NCBI GenBank assembly: GCA_946902875.1
Contig: OX336343.1
Coordinates: forward strand, 11,281,361-11,345,360
Direction: 5' to 3'
Source: Nematopogon swammerdamellus
Lineage: Eukaryota; Arthropoda; Insecta; Lepidoptera; Adelidae
Length of the DNA: 64,000 bases
The translations under genes and the position numbers were made by a program. The notes beneath the pieces were generated by a model, which worked only from the letters and a program-made list of their open reading frames with translations, was not told the DNA's origin and did no database searches. Shown in pieces: positions 39,501 to 54,500 of the stretch. Every line of letters starts with the position of its first letter. Position 1 is the stretch's first letter.

Positions 39501-42500
39501 CTGCCGGACATACGCCTCTCCAATTTTCCTCCAGTCCTCCCGGCCTTCAGCGGTACGGAACCACTGCTTTCCGCCGACGTACTTGATGTGGTCGTCCCAC
39601 CTACATACTATTAGCAGTAAAATAGTAGATTGAATGTACCGTGTGGGGCCGGTACTTTAAAAGTATAGCCCCATACTGCAACTCTCCCCGTGTATGTCGT
39701 AAAAGGCGACTAAGGGATATGACTCCCTTCTTATATTACTAGGTACAAGGTGGTAGGTGGTAGGGTTAACCCGCCCGGGTTGGTACCACCGCACTGAATG
39801 AAAGGTCGGTCGAAACGGCTATGTAAATAGTTTGTGTTTTCTGTCCAGTTCAGTGTAGCCGGCACGACCGAAGGGAAGCACTGACGTGGCACCAAGTTCA
39901 CCCAATGTTATGGGCTGACATCACGGATGTTGTAGGTGATGTAGCCAACCGTGTCAGTTTCCATAAAAAAAAGTGCACTATCAACACCTAGGTAGGCACA
40001 TTCAATATGAAGTAATATTGGTGTGTAACTTACGGAGATTCTTGCAGACTTCGTTCCAGTAGGAAACGAGCTCGCGGCGGTACTGCACGGTGTAGGGACC
40101 GAGGTACGCTATGCACCCGGCCGACAGCAGAACGTCACCTGTGCACGGGCATACTTCGTTGCGTCATAATATCATTTCGATTGTTGCGATTTTGCAGTTG
40201 GCAGTTCGTTTTCATTCAAATTAAGGATTACTTTCTTTATGATCCTGGGGCTAAAAACGCACGCGATTGCAGACTTAGGCCATTGATTTTATAACCCTGT
40301 CGGGACAGATAGACCACTCCATATAACAAATTTGGTAACGTTGTAAATCGTAAAACCAACAGAGGGCGTTAATAATTTTTCTTGATGTTGTCGTAAAACA
40401 CAGGTGGCGTTAATGTTTGTTAATACTTCTATACTAAGGGCGCTATCTAGTTGAAATACAACATGTATCTAGGTACCTTTAATTGTCACTAGGCTGTAGA
40501 ATTACTGCTACTAGACAAAAGATGGCGCTTTCATTTATATTTATAAAGAACATTATTTATGTAAATTCCAAAATTTTTAATTATATTTGAATAATAAAAT
40601 TATGACAATTTACAATTAAACTAACACTTCTTATCAAATTAAATAAAATAAAAAAATGTTTTGAAAATTATTTGGTATACGGAACAAAATATTATTATGA
40701 TTGTAATTTCCTGTTTGTGCGCTTTTAATAGATAGATCCACACAGAGCACGGAATACCCCCGCGCACGCGCGCGCGGTATTCCGTGCTCTGTGGATAGAA
40801 CGTATTTATTTAGTTGAACAGTTAAACAAATACTCGTCACTCTTCATTCTAATAATGTCAGCATTGTATGTAAAAAAAAAATATGAAAACTGCCTTAAAA
40901 AATTTATGAAATTAAAAAAATCGAACCCTAGAGTTGAAGGCGGTGCTAAAGAAGGCTACACAAATCACAAAGGATATCATCCACGCATGTTTTCTTTCAT
41001 GTATCATTTTTGCTTGCTTTAGCACCGCCTTCAACTCTAGGGTTCGATTTTTTTTATTTCATACATTTTTGAAGGCGGTTTTTATATATTTTTTTAAATA
41101 GTTTTTTATTTCACAGTTTTTTTTGGAATTTTTTGCTATTAATGTACTCGGCGGAATCGCTCGACCTTCGGCCTCGCGATTCCGCCTCGCTTTCCAATCT
41201 GATCTCGACCAAATTAAAATGGAACCACGTCATGGTTATCCCCTTTCAAACAAAAAAAAAGAATTTTCAAAATCGGCCCACAATAATTGACGGAGTAATC
41301 GCGTAACAAACATCCAAAAAAAGAAAACATACCGTCGAATTGAGAATCTCCTAGGTCTAAAGTAAATGACAACTTCAACCTCGTGATGACAAATTCAACG
41401 AGCCCAAACACGATGGGTTTATCATGTGTAGTTTAGGAGTTCCTATGGCCACCTTCCGTCTCCATCATCAGACCAGCTCGATGGTACTCGTACTCGTATT
41501 ATAATATATTAAACGCATCTGGCCGGTCGGAAAAGATTTCAAATTTAGAATATTCATGAAACAAGGGTCCGAATATGAATGACAATATCGATTCATGTAT
41601 TTCAATACAATGACAGAGAAAATTTCAAAATATTAGGTACCTATTCTACCTATTTAATACTTTTTAGTTCTAGTTTATTTTTTTTTAAGTCGGTTTTATA
41701 TTTTTAAAACAATATTACATAAAAAACAATAATCGAAATCGAATAATCGAAATCGGTTGAAGTGGTACAGAATTATTCGCCATGTGTCAAACTGCAAATT
41801 GCTGAAAAAGTCCACATCACAAAAGTTTTGCTGAAGGTAACCACACACCAATAGTATTTTGTTGCTTTTTCATAAACCGCTCAATCAATTTCAATAAAAT
41901 TTCAATGGGAGCACCTCTGAAGTATGACCTACCAAACAAAAAAAGAATTTTCAAAATCAGCCCACAATTAACACGTTGAACGCCATACGACCCACCGGTG
42001 GGCCTAGCGTACTTTTCGGTTCGGGCCAAGCCAAACTCATTATATCCGTAATTTTCATCAACTTGAGATTTTCATCACAAAGTTTATAAAATGCGGTAAT
42101 TTGTAAGGAAAATAAAAATTTGCGACTTTTACCGTCTAATTTTCGAGATATAGCAGAAGGCTCACGGGTGGATCGTGTGGCCTCATATGAAGGATTTGTA
42201 TTTTTCTGTTGGCTGGGGCCGCGGGGTCACGCCGCGGCCCACCCGTTGCGCACACGCCGCGGACGCAGCGATCAATCCCGGTCCGGCTGCGTCGACAATT
42301 GAGGATGTTTTACGCTTTTCTCGCCAAAAATGATTATTTTGAAGATTTCGAGTTAACACAAGAAGCGCTAACGCAGTTAGAAAACATCGAGATAGATCTT
42401 CTGAACCGTAGTTTCGGAATAGATTCTATGAAGACGTAGTTCAACCAACGAAAAGAAGATGCTGTCGAATTCTTTTGTCGGAGAGTGAGGATAGCGACTA

Positions 42501-45500
42501 TGAAATGCATATAGAAAGACGGAAGAGAATGAAACACACTCTGGAAAGGAAAGAGGGATTGGCCAGAAAAGTGAGAAGAACATGTCACCAATGTTATGCA
42601 AAGAACGTACCAATAATGGGTAGCAAACAGGCTAAAACCAAGTCGAAAAAAGTATCCACTTATTGCCAAAGCAGCCCAACTAAACCATTCCTTTGTTTGC
42701 CTTGTTTTAACATGACTCACGGATAATTCTTTATTGTTTATGGTTAAACCCTTTGGGGTTAAGATGATTGATTATTTTAAATAATGAAGTGTCATAATGT
42801 TGTGATTGTTCAATTTTATAAATATTTTGTTTTGTTCAATTTCATAAATATTTTGTTTTGTTCAATTTCATAAATTATTTTCGTAATAAATAATGTCTTC
42901 TTATTTGGCAATGAAGAAAATTTTATGTTCATTTTTATTTTGACGAATATTTTCTTATTATTTTCTGGTTTTATTAATTCTATTAATACAAATATTATTT
43001 TCTACCTTATCGTTAAGAGCAGCCCTAGCATCGTTACAATTAACTTAATAAAAAACTACAAGTTTCTATTGGATTTGAAAACCACGCCGTCCGCTTCGAC
43101 TACAAGGCCATGCGGCTCACTTCCATATTGGCTTTGTAGCTGCGCTCTGTGGCTTGTAGGAAGCGTTTACGTAGGCCCTCTCACGCGGCTCACCGGTGAC
43201 CCCCATGCCCTGAATGGTTCAGTAAGGAAAGGCTCACCGGTGAGCGGTGAGCCCCGTGGCCCAAACGGAAATACTGGATTTTTCATGTGGCGTTGAACGT
43301 GTAAGATTGTAATTTCCTGTTTGCGGTTTTACTCCGGTCCAAAGAATTTACAAACTCTTTGGTTGTACTTGGGTTGTACCTAGCTCCGCTTATTTGTTGT
43401 TATATCCGCTATAGTAACACATATTCTGTGAAAATTTCAACGGGCTTCCTATTACGGTTCAAGAGATACAGCCCTCGGACAGACAAACGGACGGACGGAC
43501 AGACAGACTGCGGAGGCTTAGTAATAGGCTTCCGTACAGGGATACGGAAACCTAAAAATAAGGGGTGAAATAGGGGTGAAAGTTTTTGTATGGGGAATCC
43601 ATGATTTCTCTAGGTAAGGATATGAAAATTTATTATCTAGGCTTTTGGCACAGATTACTCAATAGTTACTGCTTTTGGTAAGAAATAATGAATAATGGTC
43701 AGGAAGAGGAAGGGGGAGAGAAAAGAAGGGGGAGTGGGTGGGAGGTACGTTTGTCAGCCTCGGTAGCTCAGTGGTGCAGGCAACCCTGGGCGCGGTCAAC
43801 ACTTGGATGGGTGACCGCTCGACCATTTGAGGCTGACCGTGGTTCGGATTCCACGTAAAACTGTAGCACCCTTCCCTTCTTACCTTACTAGGGTTGGTAC
43901 CACCGCACTGAATAAAACGTATGTCGAAACGGCTATGTAAATCAAAGAGATTTGATGTAAATAGTTTTTTCGTTTTTTTCCGTCCAGTTCAGTATAGCCG
44001 GCACGACATGTCCGACATCACGGATGTTGTAGGTGATGTATCCAACCATGTCAGTTTCCATAAAAAAAAGAAGAAGAGGAGGAGAGGTATGGAGGGAAGA
44101 AGGGTTAGTGAATGAGGGTAGGTGTGGGGGAGGGAGGTAGTAGAGGGAACGAGGAGGAATGGATATCGAGGGAGTGAGAGGTTGAAAGGGGGAAGGGGCG
44201 GGGTAAGAGGGGGTTGCGGACAGGATGAGGGGTAGTAGGGGAGGAATGGAATGCGAGGGTGATGGGAAGGAGGGGCGACATGAGGGGAGGAAGGGAAGTA
44301 GGGAGAGAGGGAGGGAATGGGCGAAAGGGAAGGTGGCAAAGAGGGGGTCCGTGAAGGGTGAGGGGAAGGAGGGGAGGAAGGCGGGATCGAGGAGAGAAGA
44401 CCGGGAGAGAGGTGAGTGAGAGATGGGCGAGGAAGGAATCCCTTCCTTCCTCCCGAAAAAGATAGAGAATATAAGAGAAGCGATGGTTTATTACAAAGAG
44501 ATTAAAAGGGTGAGTTTAATGTCTTTGGTTTATTATCAATTTTGCATTTAAATCAGATTTACTATTTTTTTATTTTATTCGTCGTCGTGTCGTCGTCGGT
44601 AAAATCTACAATTTTACAATTTTATATAAAAAAAAATTGACTTATATATTCTGTAAAGCTTACCACAAATACATTAAACCCACCCTCTTTTAATCTCTTT
44701 GGTATAACACCACCAGCAGCATCGTAGATGGAAAAAATAGCCCTGGACTCAACTTTTTTTAATTCGGTGCCTGGACTCCCTACTTCATACTCAAAGACAT
44801 TTTGTTCATACTTCAACTATTACTAAAACGAGACACCGCGATTATGGTAGTGTGCGTATCGCGTGAATACAGAACCGACCGTCTCAAGAGATCGCATCGA
44901 TATTGTGTCATCCTTTTTCCACGCGCAGTAACCCGTATCGCTTGCCTGCACGCTCCACGCAAACATTTGCGTGTTCCAAAACAAGCGAACGTCGCGCGTC
45001 GATCGATAAATTGCCGCAACGGCTAAAAACTATGGAGGTGGCTTTTTACTTTCGAGCGACTGTAAGGAGAAAGGAAGTATTGTGATCGTCCAAAATGTCG
45101 AAGTTGAGAATGCGACTGATTTTTTTTTTTTTTATTGAAACTGACACGGTTGGCTACATCACCTACAACATCCGTGATGTCAGCCCATAACACCGGGTGA
45201 ACTTGGTGCCACGTCAGTGCTTCCCTTCGGTCGTGCCGACTACACTGAACTGGACGGAAAACACAAACTATTTACATAGCCGTTTGGACCGACCTTTCAT
45301 TCAGTGCGGTGGTACCAACCCGGGCGGGTTAAACCCTACCACCTAGTAATATAAGAAGGGGGTCATATCCCTTAGTCGCCTTTTACGACATACACGGGGA
45401 GAGATGCAGTGGGGCGATTCTTTTAAAGTACCGGCCACACACAGTACAGATTTGGGCTATATATCTGTCAACGATCCCAAAAAAGTGGTTTTGAGAAACA

Positions 45501-45531
<31 letters not shown>

Positions 45532-48500
45532 CCGTCCAGCGACCTTGTGCCTAAACTGCTCAACCGATTTCGTTCAAAATTCGTATTTAGTAGTTTGAAA
45601 TGATAATCTAGGGGTACCTTTTTTAGTTTTTTTTTCATTAAAAAAAATAAGGGTAGCTGTCATACAAATTATTTCGTTGAGGTCGATTTTCTTATAAATG
45701 GCTAACGATTTTTATTATTATTATTATATTTAATCCATCGTGTTTGTTTCCGTTTTCAAAGGTGGTGAGGTAAAAAAATATAATTTTAAAGAAGGTATCT
45801 CCACTTTATCCTAACCGCACGCGCGTATTTGAATTGCACGCAGGTTTGGTTGGTGGGTATTTGGCAACTAAAAATATAATAAGAAATAGGCATGCCATCT
45901 ATAGACAAATAGGACAACTTAACTTTGGTCTGACATCTATGATGCAGAAGCGGCGAAATTATACATTTTATCCGCCAAGCTCACGGACTGACAAAACATG
46001 AAAATATTTATTGGAAAAATTATGAAAACCTTAAAATACACTATTTTGAAATTTCTACTTAATATAAAATAATCTTTAAATTTAACTATGCTGTTCCCAC
46101 TTAGCATCGTTCTATAATTAGCAGATTTAAAAATATAATAATTATTTAATTCAAATTCGATACTCCTGGCGCCATCTTAGGACATAATTGAAGACTAATT
46201 TCATGTTACCTTTAAAACATCGCTGACGGTACATCTGACTCCCCCTATAAAATCAATGACTTAGGCACAATGATGTGGCAAGCTCTAAATGTTCTTAGTT
46301 ACTGAAGTAAATATATATTTATATTGCAAACATATCTTAACTCCCCTCTTAACTTCCTCTCCCATCTTCTCAGTCAGTTGATGGTGTTGTACAACAGTAC
46401 CACTGGTTAATGGTCATATTATGTAAGTCTATCATACATATAGAAGGTGTTTCGTTAGTCATGTCATTAACAGCGGGAGGGTTACATACGCACCCAAACA
46501 AACACTTTACGAAAAAAAAACATATGTTTATAGGATCTTTTTTCTCCTAACAAAAAAATTTAATCAAATAAGTAGCTGTAAAAATCAATCATAGTCACCT
46601 TGTCATACTTTCTACAAACAGCTGTTCTGCGTTTGAACATATCCGCGTGGGGCCGGTACTTTAAAAGAATTTCCCCACTGCATCTCTCCCCGTGTATGTC
46701 GTAAAAGGCGACTAAGGGATATGACTCCCTTCTTATATTACTAGGTGGTAGGGTTTAACCCGCCCGGGTTGGTACCACCGCACTGAATGAAAGGTCGGTC
46801 GAAACGACTATGTAAATAGTTTGTGTTTTCCGTCCAGTTCAGTGTAGCCGGCACGACCGAAGGGAAGCACTGATGTGGCACCAAGTTCACCTGGTGTTAT
46901 GGGCTGACATCACAGATGTTGTAGGTGATGTATCCAACCATGTCAGTGTCCATAAAAAAAAAACAAAATAAATAAAAAACGTTGCGATCCCTGCGACACA
47001 GACAACTCACCGATGACCTTCCCCAGCAGCTCCTGCAGCTGCCTCGCCAGCTCGGACCAGCGCGCCTTCTCCCCGCCCAGCCCGCCGATCAGCTTCTCTG
47101 CGCGCGACAGCTTCACAGAGCACGTCGCGATCTCGTCCTCCAACCCTGCGTGCATACTTATCCATGTTCATTTCTATAGAAGGTGCTTCTTTATTTATGT
47201 AAAAAAATTATAAACACTTTACGTAAGAAAAACACATATGTTTATAGGAGCATTTTTTCTCCTAACTTTCTAAAAATTAAATCAAATAAATAGCTGTAAA
47301 AACCAATCATAGTGACCTTGTGACTTACTTACAACAAACAGCTCTTCTGCGTTTGAACATAGTACGGTCATTGACCCCGTACAATGCAAGTTACCTACTG
47401 TTACACACAGGTTAATGTTTAGGTAGCAAACATGTTTTGTTAAATTTCTCTAAAATTAATGCTAAAAACATTTTTTTTTGCGTAACGTGTTTATTTGAGT
47501 GTCTATGTAACCCTCCCGAAATTTTTGACATAAATAACGAAGTACCTTATACGGATTCTAATTTGGAATGTACAATCGTTGTCTCCCTTATACGTATCAA
47601 ATTGCCATTTAACCGTCTTACTCTATCGACGTTCACAGAGCGGAAACGTAACGTGATGTATGAGGCGCTTGCACACTTACGCTGTTTTAAATATTGGCAA
47701 TATAGGTAGGTACATAATGATCGTGTGGGACCGGTACTTAAAAAGAATAGCTCCGTTGCATCTCTTCCCGTACATGTCGTAAAAGCCGAATAAGGGATAA
47801 GGACAAGATGCCGTGCCCAAGGGCGACAGGATGGCCACCTCTCACCTTGGCACGTTCCTTTCACCGAGTCATGCAGCAGGTCGGGTCTTAGTATCTTACT
47901 TGCTGCTTGATAGTTATCTTGTCCTAATACTTTGCTAAACGTCGTGGTCGGTGTTGTGCTGTGATTTACAAGAGTACCTGCAGCACAACACCGATTACTC
48001 TGCTTACTCTGCGTACGTAATGATGTTATATTCTATGTGAGTCGGTCAGTCAGCATTTTATGTGTCCACCTGCTTGGGACATTCGCCACTGCGCCCACCA
48101 CAGCCGCAAGTCGCACTAATGTGCGTTAGCCGGCGGCCGGCACCTTTCTATTGTGTGCCTGCGCTCAGTGCTTCCAGCAGCAGGCGCAGAGTGGCCGCCC
48201 CTAATATCTACTAAGTTTCATCGAATTGGCTTGATCGTTTTAATAGTTATGGAAGAACATACATAATATATACATATACATACAGAAAAGATTTCCAAAA
48301 AATCATCAATTTAGTTTTAGTATCATACATAGAGTCTACAAACAAACATAAAACATAAAACAAAGTAACTTACTCCATGACCATCCCTCACAGATTTATT
48401 ATTAGTATTGATTTTTAGAAATCTTTTCTGTATGTATGTTCCTCCATAACTCTTAAACCTATCATCCCAATTCGATGAAGCTTAGTACAAGCACATTTAA

Positions 48501-51500
48501 CTATACTTGACACAGGATAGGTCAAAATAAAATTCAGTTCCGGTTACATTAAGATGTGGCTCTCATCAACAAAAGCGAATTGTTCCGCGTGCCTAAATAA
48601 AGGTACGGTAGCGGGTTACATACTTTCTTCTTTTTTTAAATACGTATAATTACGTAGTAAATACGTACATATTAATTTCACTCGAGCGAAGCCGCGGCAA
48701 AAGTGGTTCAGAATAAAAGAGAAGAAGGTGAACCTTTCTTCTTGCGAGTGTACTCGGCGAACTCGTCGTTGAGCGCCTGCAGCATGTCGAGCACGCCTTG
48801 CAACTGAGCACGCTTCGCGTTGAGAGTGTTCATCTGAGCTTGCAGCTCGCCTTCCGCCTCGCCTAGCGCGGCCTTCTTCGGCGCTACCACCTGCACAGTT
48901 TCCGAGATCTCAAGAGAAACTCTACAAAGACATACTTAGCCCATTTTACCCCCGAGATGCAACGAGGCTTCAAGATGATATAGAAGTTAGTCGTAGTCCG
49001 ATTCAAGATTTTTAGCTATTTTAAGATAGAAAGGGTTTGCGAAGGAAGAAAAAAGCCCGTCTGTCTGTAAGCGCCTCCGCATCAAATGTCTTTGTAAAAA
49101 CATGGGATGTACGGTCCAGCTAGCGTATGCCCTCTATGAGAGATTTGCTTACCTTTATGACTCTGTCGTACACATCCATGGCGCGGACCCATCTACACAA
49201 GCCTTCGCAAGCAGATGATACTTTAGCTATCACCACAGGGTCGAATTCGCGATCCGATATGAACCTAAAACATTGTTAAACCATGCCATGTTAGAAGAAC
49301 ATAAAGTAAAAACCGAATATAAAAAAAGGGTACTTATGTACGCGCGTTAGAAGTTATGCTTCTGTCTGCCTCCTCCCCCCTCTATCTCTCCCCCCTCGAC
49401 CTTTCTCCCCCATCAAAGGCAGAACCGCACAATACCTAGGTACATACAAATATTTTTATGCGGTGACGATGAGCGTGACGATGACTCTGACCTGAAGTTT
49501 ATTCTGAGTTGATTCCCTATTTTCATAACGCGCCTAAAGTAGTTCAATTTATTTCATAACGTGCGTAAAGAAGTACATCTTTAAAAATAATGTCCACAGT
49601 AATGTTTAAATACTAACTTGTCTCTTATTCTCTTTATAGCTGCCGGTGGAATATTATCTTTGTCGTAGGCCTTCAATGATTCCAAGAATTTCATGTCACC
49701 CAACATTTTCTGCGACGGGCCCCAGTAGTCTTCAAATGCACGCCCTGTCGATAACCGTTACGGTACATTTGATTCAATTACTTATTGCAGAAAATATGGT
49801 CTAAGATCCTCCTTCTGTTGTTCAGATAACACCTAGTTTATCGAAAAAATATTAATATGTTGGCTAATAGATCCCGACAGGTTAACTAAATAAGTATCTT
49901 GACCTTCATCCCCCTTATCTGTGATTTTTTCGGTATTAAGTATGGGTGACAAAGTTAGAGGGTCAAGACTCAAGACGTATGACTTTCAATGGCTTCACCG
50001 AACATACCTATCAATTCATTGCAAAAGGGACCGTGCACACAACAACGCGTTGGCGCTATTAGCGGTGTCCTAATGGTGTTTTCCTTCGCCGGAGTGAACA
50101 ATAAATTACGAAAATACGAAAAAAATCATCGCTACTCACTCGGAATGAGAACCATTGACCTCTCGAAGCTGCTGCCTAAACGCTAACCAGATCATCTGCA
50201 ATTTGTACGTTCTCACCGCTAGGGTCCATCTTTCTCTCCCCCTTGATGCCCTTCATCACGCAGACCGCCTCCATCACCAGCTTGACCCCGGCAGGCGGGT
50301 TCTTCATGGACTTGACGAGGGTGATGTCGGCCGGCTTGAGCGTGTTGAGGGCGGATAGCGCGGCCTCGAGAGCGGGGACGGCCTCAGCTAGGTCGGACTC
50401 GCAGTCGTCTTTGATCGCTTGTGCGGCGGCTGCAGCCTCGTTCGCCAGCGCCTCGTCCGCTCCTACGATCTGATGTTATGCTGATGTTAGTGCCCGGAAT
50501 TAGATAGAAATAATCATTGCATTTGATGAGGGTGATGTCAGTCGGCTTTAAAGTGTTGAGGGCGGACAGCGCGGCCTCGAGGGTGTCAAGCGGACGAGTG
50601 TGTATGCGAGTGTGCAGTATGCATGCATGCCTACATATATATATAATATATATACATACATGCATTTGTCTACATATATATATAAATATATATGTAGACA
50701 AAAATAAAAACAGAACTTACCTTATCGATGTCACAGTGCCATCCGACTATAACCTCACTAGGAAGGAAAATGAAAAACTTACTAAATACTACGCACTAAA
50801 AATTGAGGTCCAAAGATTGTGGAATACAAGAGTCGAAATCGTCCCAATAGTTATAGGCACTACAGGAATTATAAATAAATCAACAGAGAAACACATAAAA
50901 AATTTAGACGCTGGTATAAAATTAGAAATACTCCAACAACAGGCTGCAATTGAAACCACAAAAATAATGACCAAATTTCTGAGTGGAAATCTACCTCCGG
51001 ACAGTGAAGACAATAATATTATGTAACTCAAGACTGATCGGTGGGCCCGTCTTCTATCTTGGGAGGCACTCGAGCGAGGACGGGTGGCAGACCGGCGAGT
51101 ACAATCGCCGACGACTCCGAAAAAATCCGGAAGAATAAAATTATACAGCCTTACCTCCTTCTGTTTCTCCACGACGACAGTGTCCTGCTCGATCTTGATC
51201 ATGAGTTTCTCGGTCTTGTCGGATGTCTCCACCAGCTGGGGTTGCAGGTCCGTCAACTGCTGCTGCATGGTGGCCACCTGTCCAGCCGCAAAGTCCAGCT
51301 GTTCCAGACCCGTTTCATATCTGCACCGGCAAAACACTATGCATGAGCAGCTGTAGCCGAAAATATCGCTCAGCAAACACTTGTTTCTTGGTTGTTGTCT
51401 TATTGTTGTTGTTGTGTTACTGAAGTATTGCTGTAGTTATGTTATTCTGTGTCGACTGCAAAGGGGTATTCCGCGAGCGTTGTGCAGGTTTACCGAAAAC

Positions 51501-54500
51501 GAACCTGGTGAAGAGGGATAATGGAAGCAATCTTCGCAGTGTGCATGGTGGCAAGGAAGGTAGTTGAAATGGCAGTTGATATAAGTTTGATACCGTATTC
51601 TGGCCGACGTGATTTGATCCACTTTCATCTTGTACAGGTTTTGAAACGACTTTATCAGCTCCAAGTAGCTCGTTGGCGTCACGTACACCATTCGTTTTTG
51701 TTCAGAGTAAAATCTAAAACAAATAATAACATTTATAAATTCGCTTAATTTTATTTAACGACGCGCTTTGGAAGGCAAGAGCTGGTGTGAACGCCTATTC
51801 TCTTTGCACCGAACGCGCACACTTATGTCTTCGACATGTTGAACATGATCAAGTTGCCTCGGCCACATTCGGCAATAAACTGGAGTGTTTGCTCGAGTTC
51901 AGACACAAGTGTTTGTCTGTTCTCGGCCATAACTGAAGGTGAAGGGTGACTGACTGGTATAGGATCCATGTGCCGTACTTTCGTCTGCATAACAAAGTAT
52001 GTTGCCGAGTGGCAGCATATCATTGATATGCAGAAGAAACAGCGTGGGAGACAACACAGAACCCTGTGGCACATCGGCATTCACTGACATGGTGTCTGAC
52101 GAGCCACGAAGACCTGAATGCTACGCTCATGTAGGTAGGTAAGTCGGCGGCCCAGTCACAAAGGCCAGAGAGGACTCCGTACTCCGACAGCCGAAAAATA
52201 ACTGTTACAGGTTTCACCGGAGGTTGTGAAATCGGCCATAAGTCGGCATGTCGGCTACAACCATGCAACATTTTAGGTTCAGAGATTGTCTCGATGAGGA
52301 ACTAACACGAGAGAGTAACATACAGTAAAGATTAAAGAGGAAGGACCTGCTGGTGAGTTCGACGACACTAGTGTGGAATAGTTGGCACATTTCGACGCAC
52401 GCCGCCCGCATCTCGTCGTCCACATTCTCCATCTTGGCTATGAACATGTCCGCCACCTTCTCCAGAGCCTCCGCCGGCCACGCAGTGAACCTGAACATCC
52501 AGCACCATCATTTAGTTAGGCTATTCAGGTGATGTGACAGTGAAAGCTGTCCCGTCATGTAGACTCTCCCATAGACCTCGCCCATATCTCCTTGTCCACA
52601 TCCGCCATCTCGGCTATGAACATGTCCGCCATCTTTCGTCCGCTGGTCACGCCCTGAACCTGATACCTACAGCATCAACTTACAAAAACTTCATTATAAC
52701 TTGTCGTATAATAGTGCACGCGCCCCCATGTGGTACAAGACAAGACAAACAAGAACGAGCCATGAAAACTGTTAAGAAATATTAAGATCGTACCTATCGG
52801 CTGTCACCGCAGTAAATTGGCAAAACATTAATGACAAAATAATGTAAAAGGAGAACCACATTATATCTACTCGACATTGTGGGTGCATTAGGTCTAGCAG
52901 TACTTACTTTTTATTTGTATGTATGTTGATGATTAAATGGCGCGTCTGTACATTTAAGGTATTTGCTGAACAATTCATTGGGGGGTTAAAATATTTTTTG
53001 GAATGTTTGTCTGTTTGTGTGTGAGTGTATTTGTAAGTACGTGTGTTAGTTTGTGCATGTATCATCGAAAAACAGTGAACAAATTCGAATGGATCTTTCA
53101 CAAAAATATGGGCATTAACTCGACGTAATAATATTTAAGCTATATAGCATCACGCCAGTATTCAAATGAGCTGAGCAGCGGGGTCGGAGAAAAGCTTAGT
53201 GCTAGTATAGGAGCAAAGCAGGAAAATGTTGCATAGTGAAAGTACAGACCAGTCGATAGTGCAACAGTTGATGAGCGAGGGGAACATGCGCAGACGGTTG
53301 CGGAACGAGTCTCCGATGGGAGACATCGCCATCACTATGTGCAGGTTCGCTTTCACCCTCTCAATGAAGAAACCGAACATCGCCAAAGGAGTTGTTTCCA
53401 TTTTCTTGCCCTGAAAACAAACACGTAAACTGTGATAAGGAGATAGGTACTCAGTAAAATTACCGCATGATCCTAATAAATAAAGCGGTAAACTATCTAT
53501 GAAAGTATGTATGTACATATGTATGCGCCATCATCATTCTACGAGTAGGTATGTTCGCTTATAAGTCGAAAAGTACCTAATCAATTGATTGCCATGAAGT
53601 TTTCACTGAATTATTATGGCATATCCCAGGATAGTTACAGCATTTTTTCCCGCGAAGAGAATCTGTGGGAATAGCTATAATACATAAAACCCTTACTCTA
53701 AATAATTTCATCCTTGTGAAAATAAACCAAAATTATACACAGGAATAAAGGAAGAAGTGACGCAGTTGGTCACAAAATTATATCTATTTCACATGTGATG
53801 TTCTTATCAAATCTTAATTCGAAGCTACAAAAGTACGTCCGAGTGGCTCTCTCAGAATATAGAACATTTCTATGCTTCTATTATAGAGGGTTGGAATAGC
53901 TACTGCAAAGGGATGAAGTTACAAAAGATCTGAAATGCCAGTGACAGCGGAGTTTAACGCACGCATCGCACTACCAAATAATAAACTTACCTAACAAATA
54001 CAATATGATAGGAAAAGTGCTGATGATCTTAGGATCGGCTGACCTGATCTTCTTCAAACATAGCTAAGAACCATCCCGGTTAACCCAGCTTTCTAATAAA
54101 AAAACCGCATCTAAAACGGCCCATCCGTTTGGGAGCTAAGATGCCACAGACAAACGGAGGCGTCAAACTTATAACACCCCTCCTTTTGCGTCGGGGATTA
54201 AAAACAAAACAAAACGATGACGAAGCATACTGAACAAGCATGTGAATGAATGAGAATGTAATAGGAATGCTCACCGACTCTCTAATAGCGGCCTGCATCT
54301 TGTCCATAATCTCCACTTTATCGTCAACAGCGTACAGATTGGGAATGTCGCCAGTGTTGAGGAGCATGTTAATATCTTCAACCATGCCCTCGTACTGTAT
54401 CTGGTTGTCGGCGAAGAGGAACACAAGCGGCTTCCCGATGATGCCCGCTTTCATGAGCAACTTGCGGATGTCCTCCCTCCATTCGTTCTGGCCGTATACT

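Larger units (their letters stand above)
46437..47535. repeat. Repeat copies flanking exon 16 in both orientations
   Basis: 46498-46640 (ACACTTTACGAAAAAAAAAC, GCTGTAAAAATCAATCATAG, CTGTTCTGCGTTTGAACAT) recurs directly at 47205-47362. Part of it recurs inverted at 47455-47530, where TGTAACCCTCCCG mirrors CGGGAGGGTTACA at 46475. Exon 16 and SINE B4 lie between the copies. Confidence 0.7.

Noticed and set aside
42925..43296. Plus-strand frame of 123 codons with a hydrophobic start
   Set aside because: AT-rich translation in the 3' part of the piggyBac-like relic; no homology recognised and it overlaps the terminal repeats.
43989..44419. Proline/serine-rich minus-strand and glycine/arginine-rich plus-strand frames
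   Set aside because: Low-complexity translations of a purine-rich tract.
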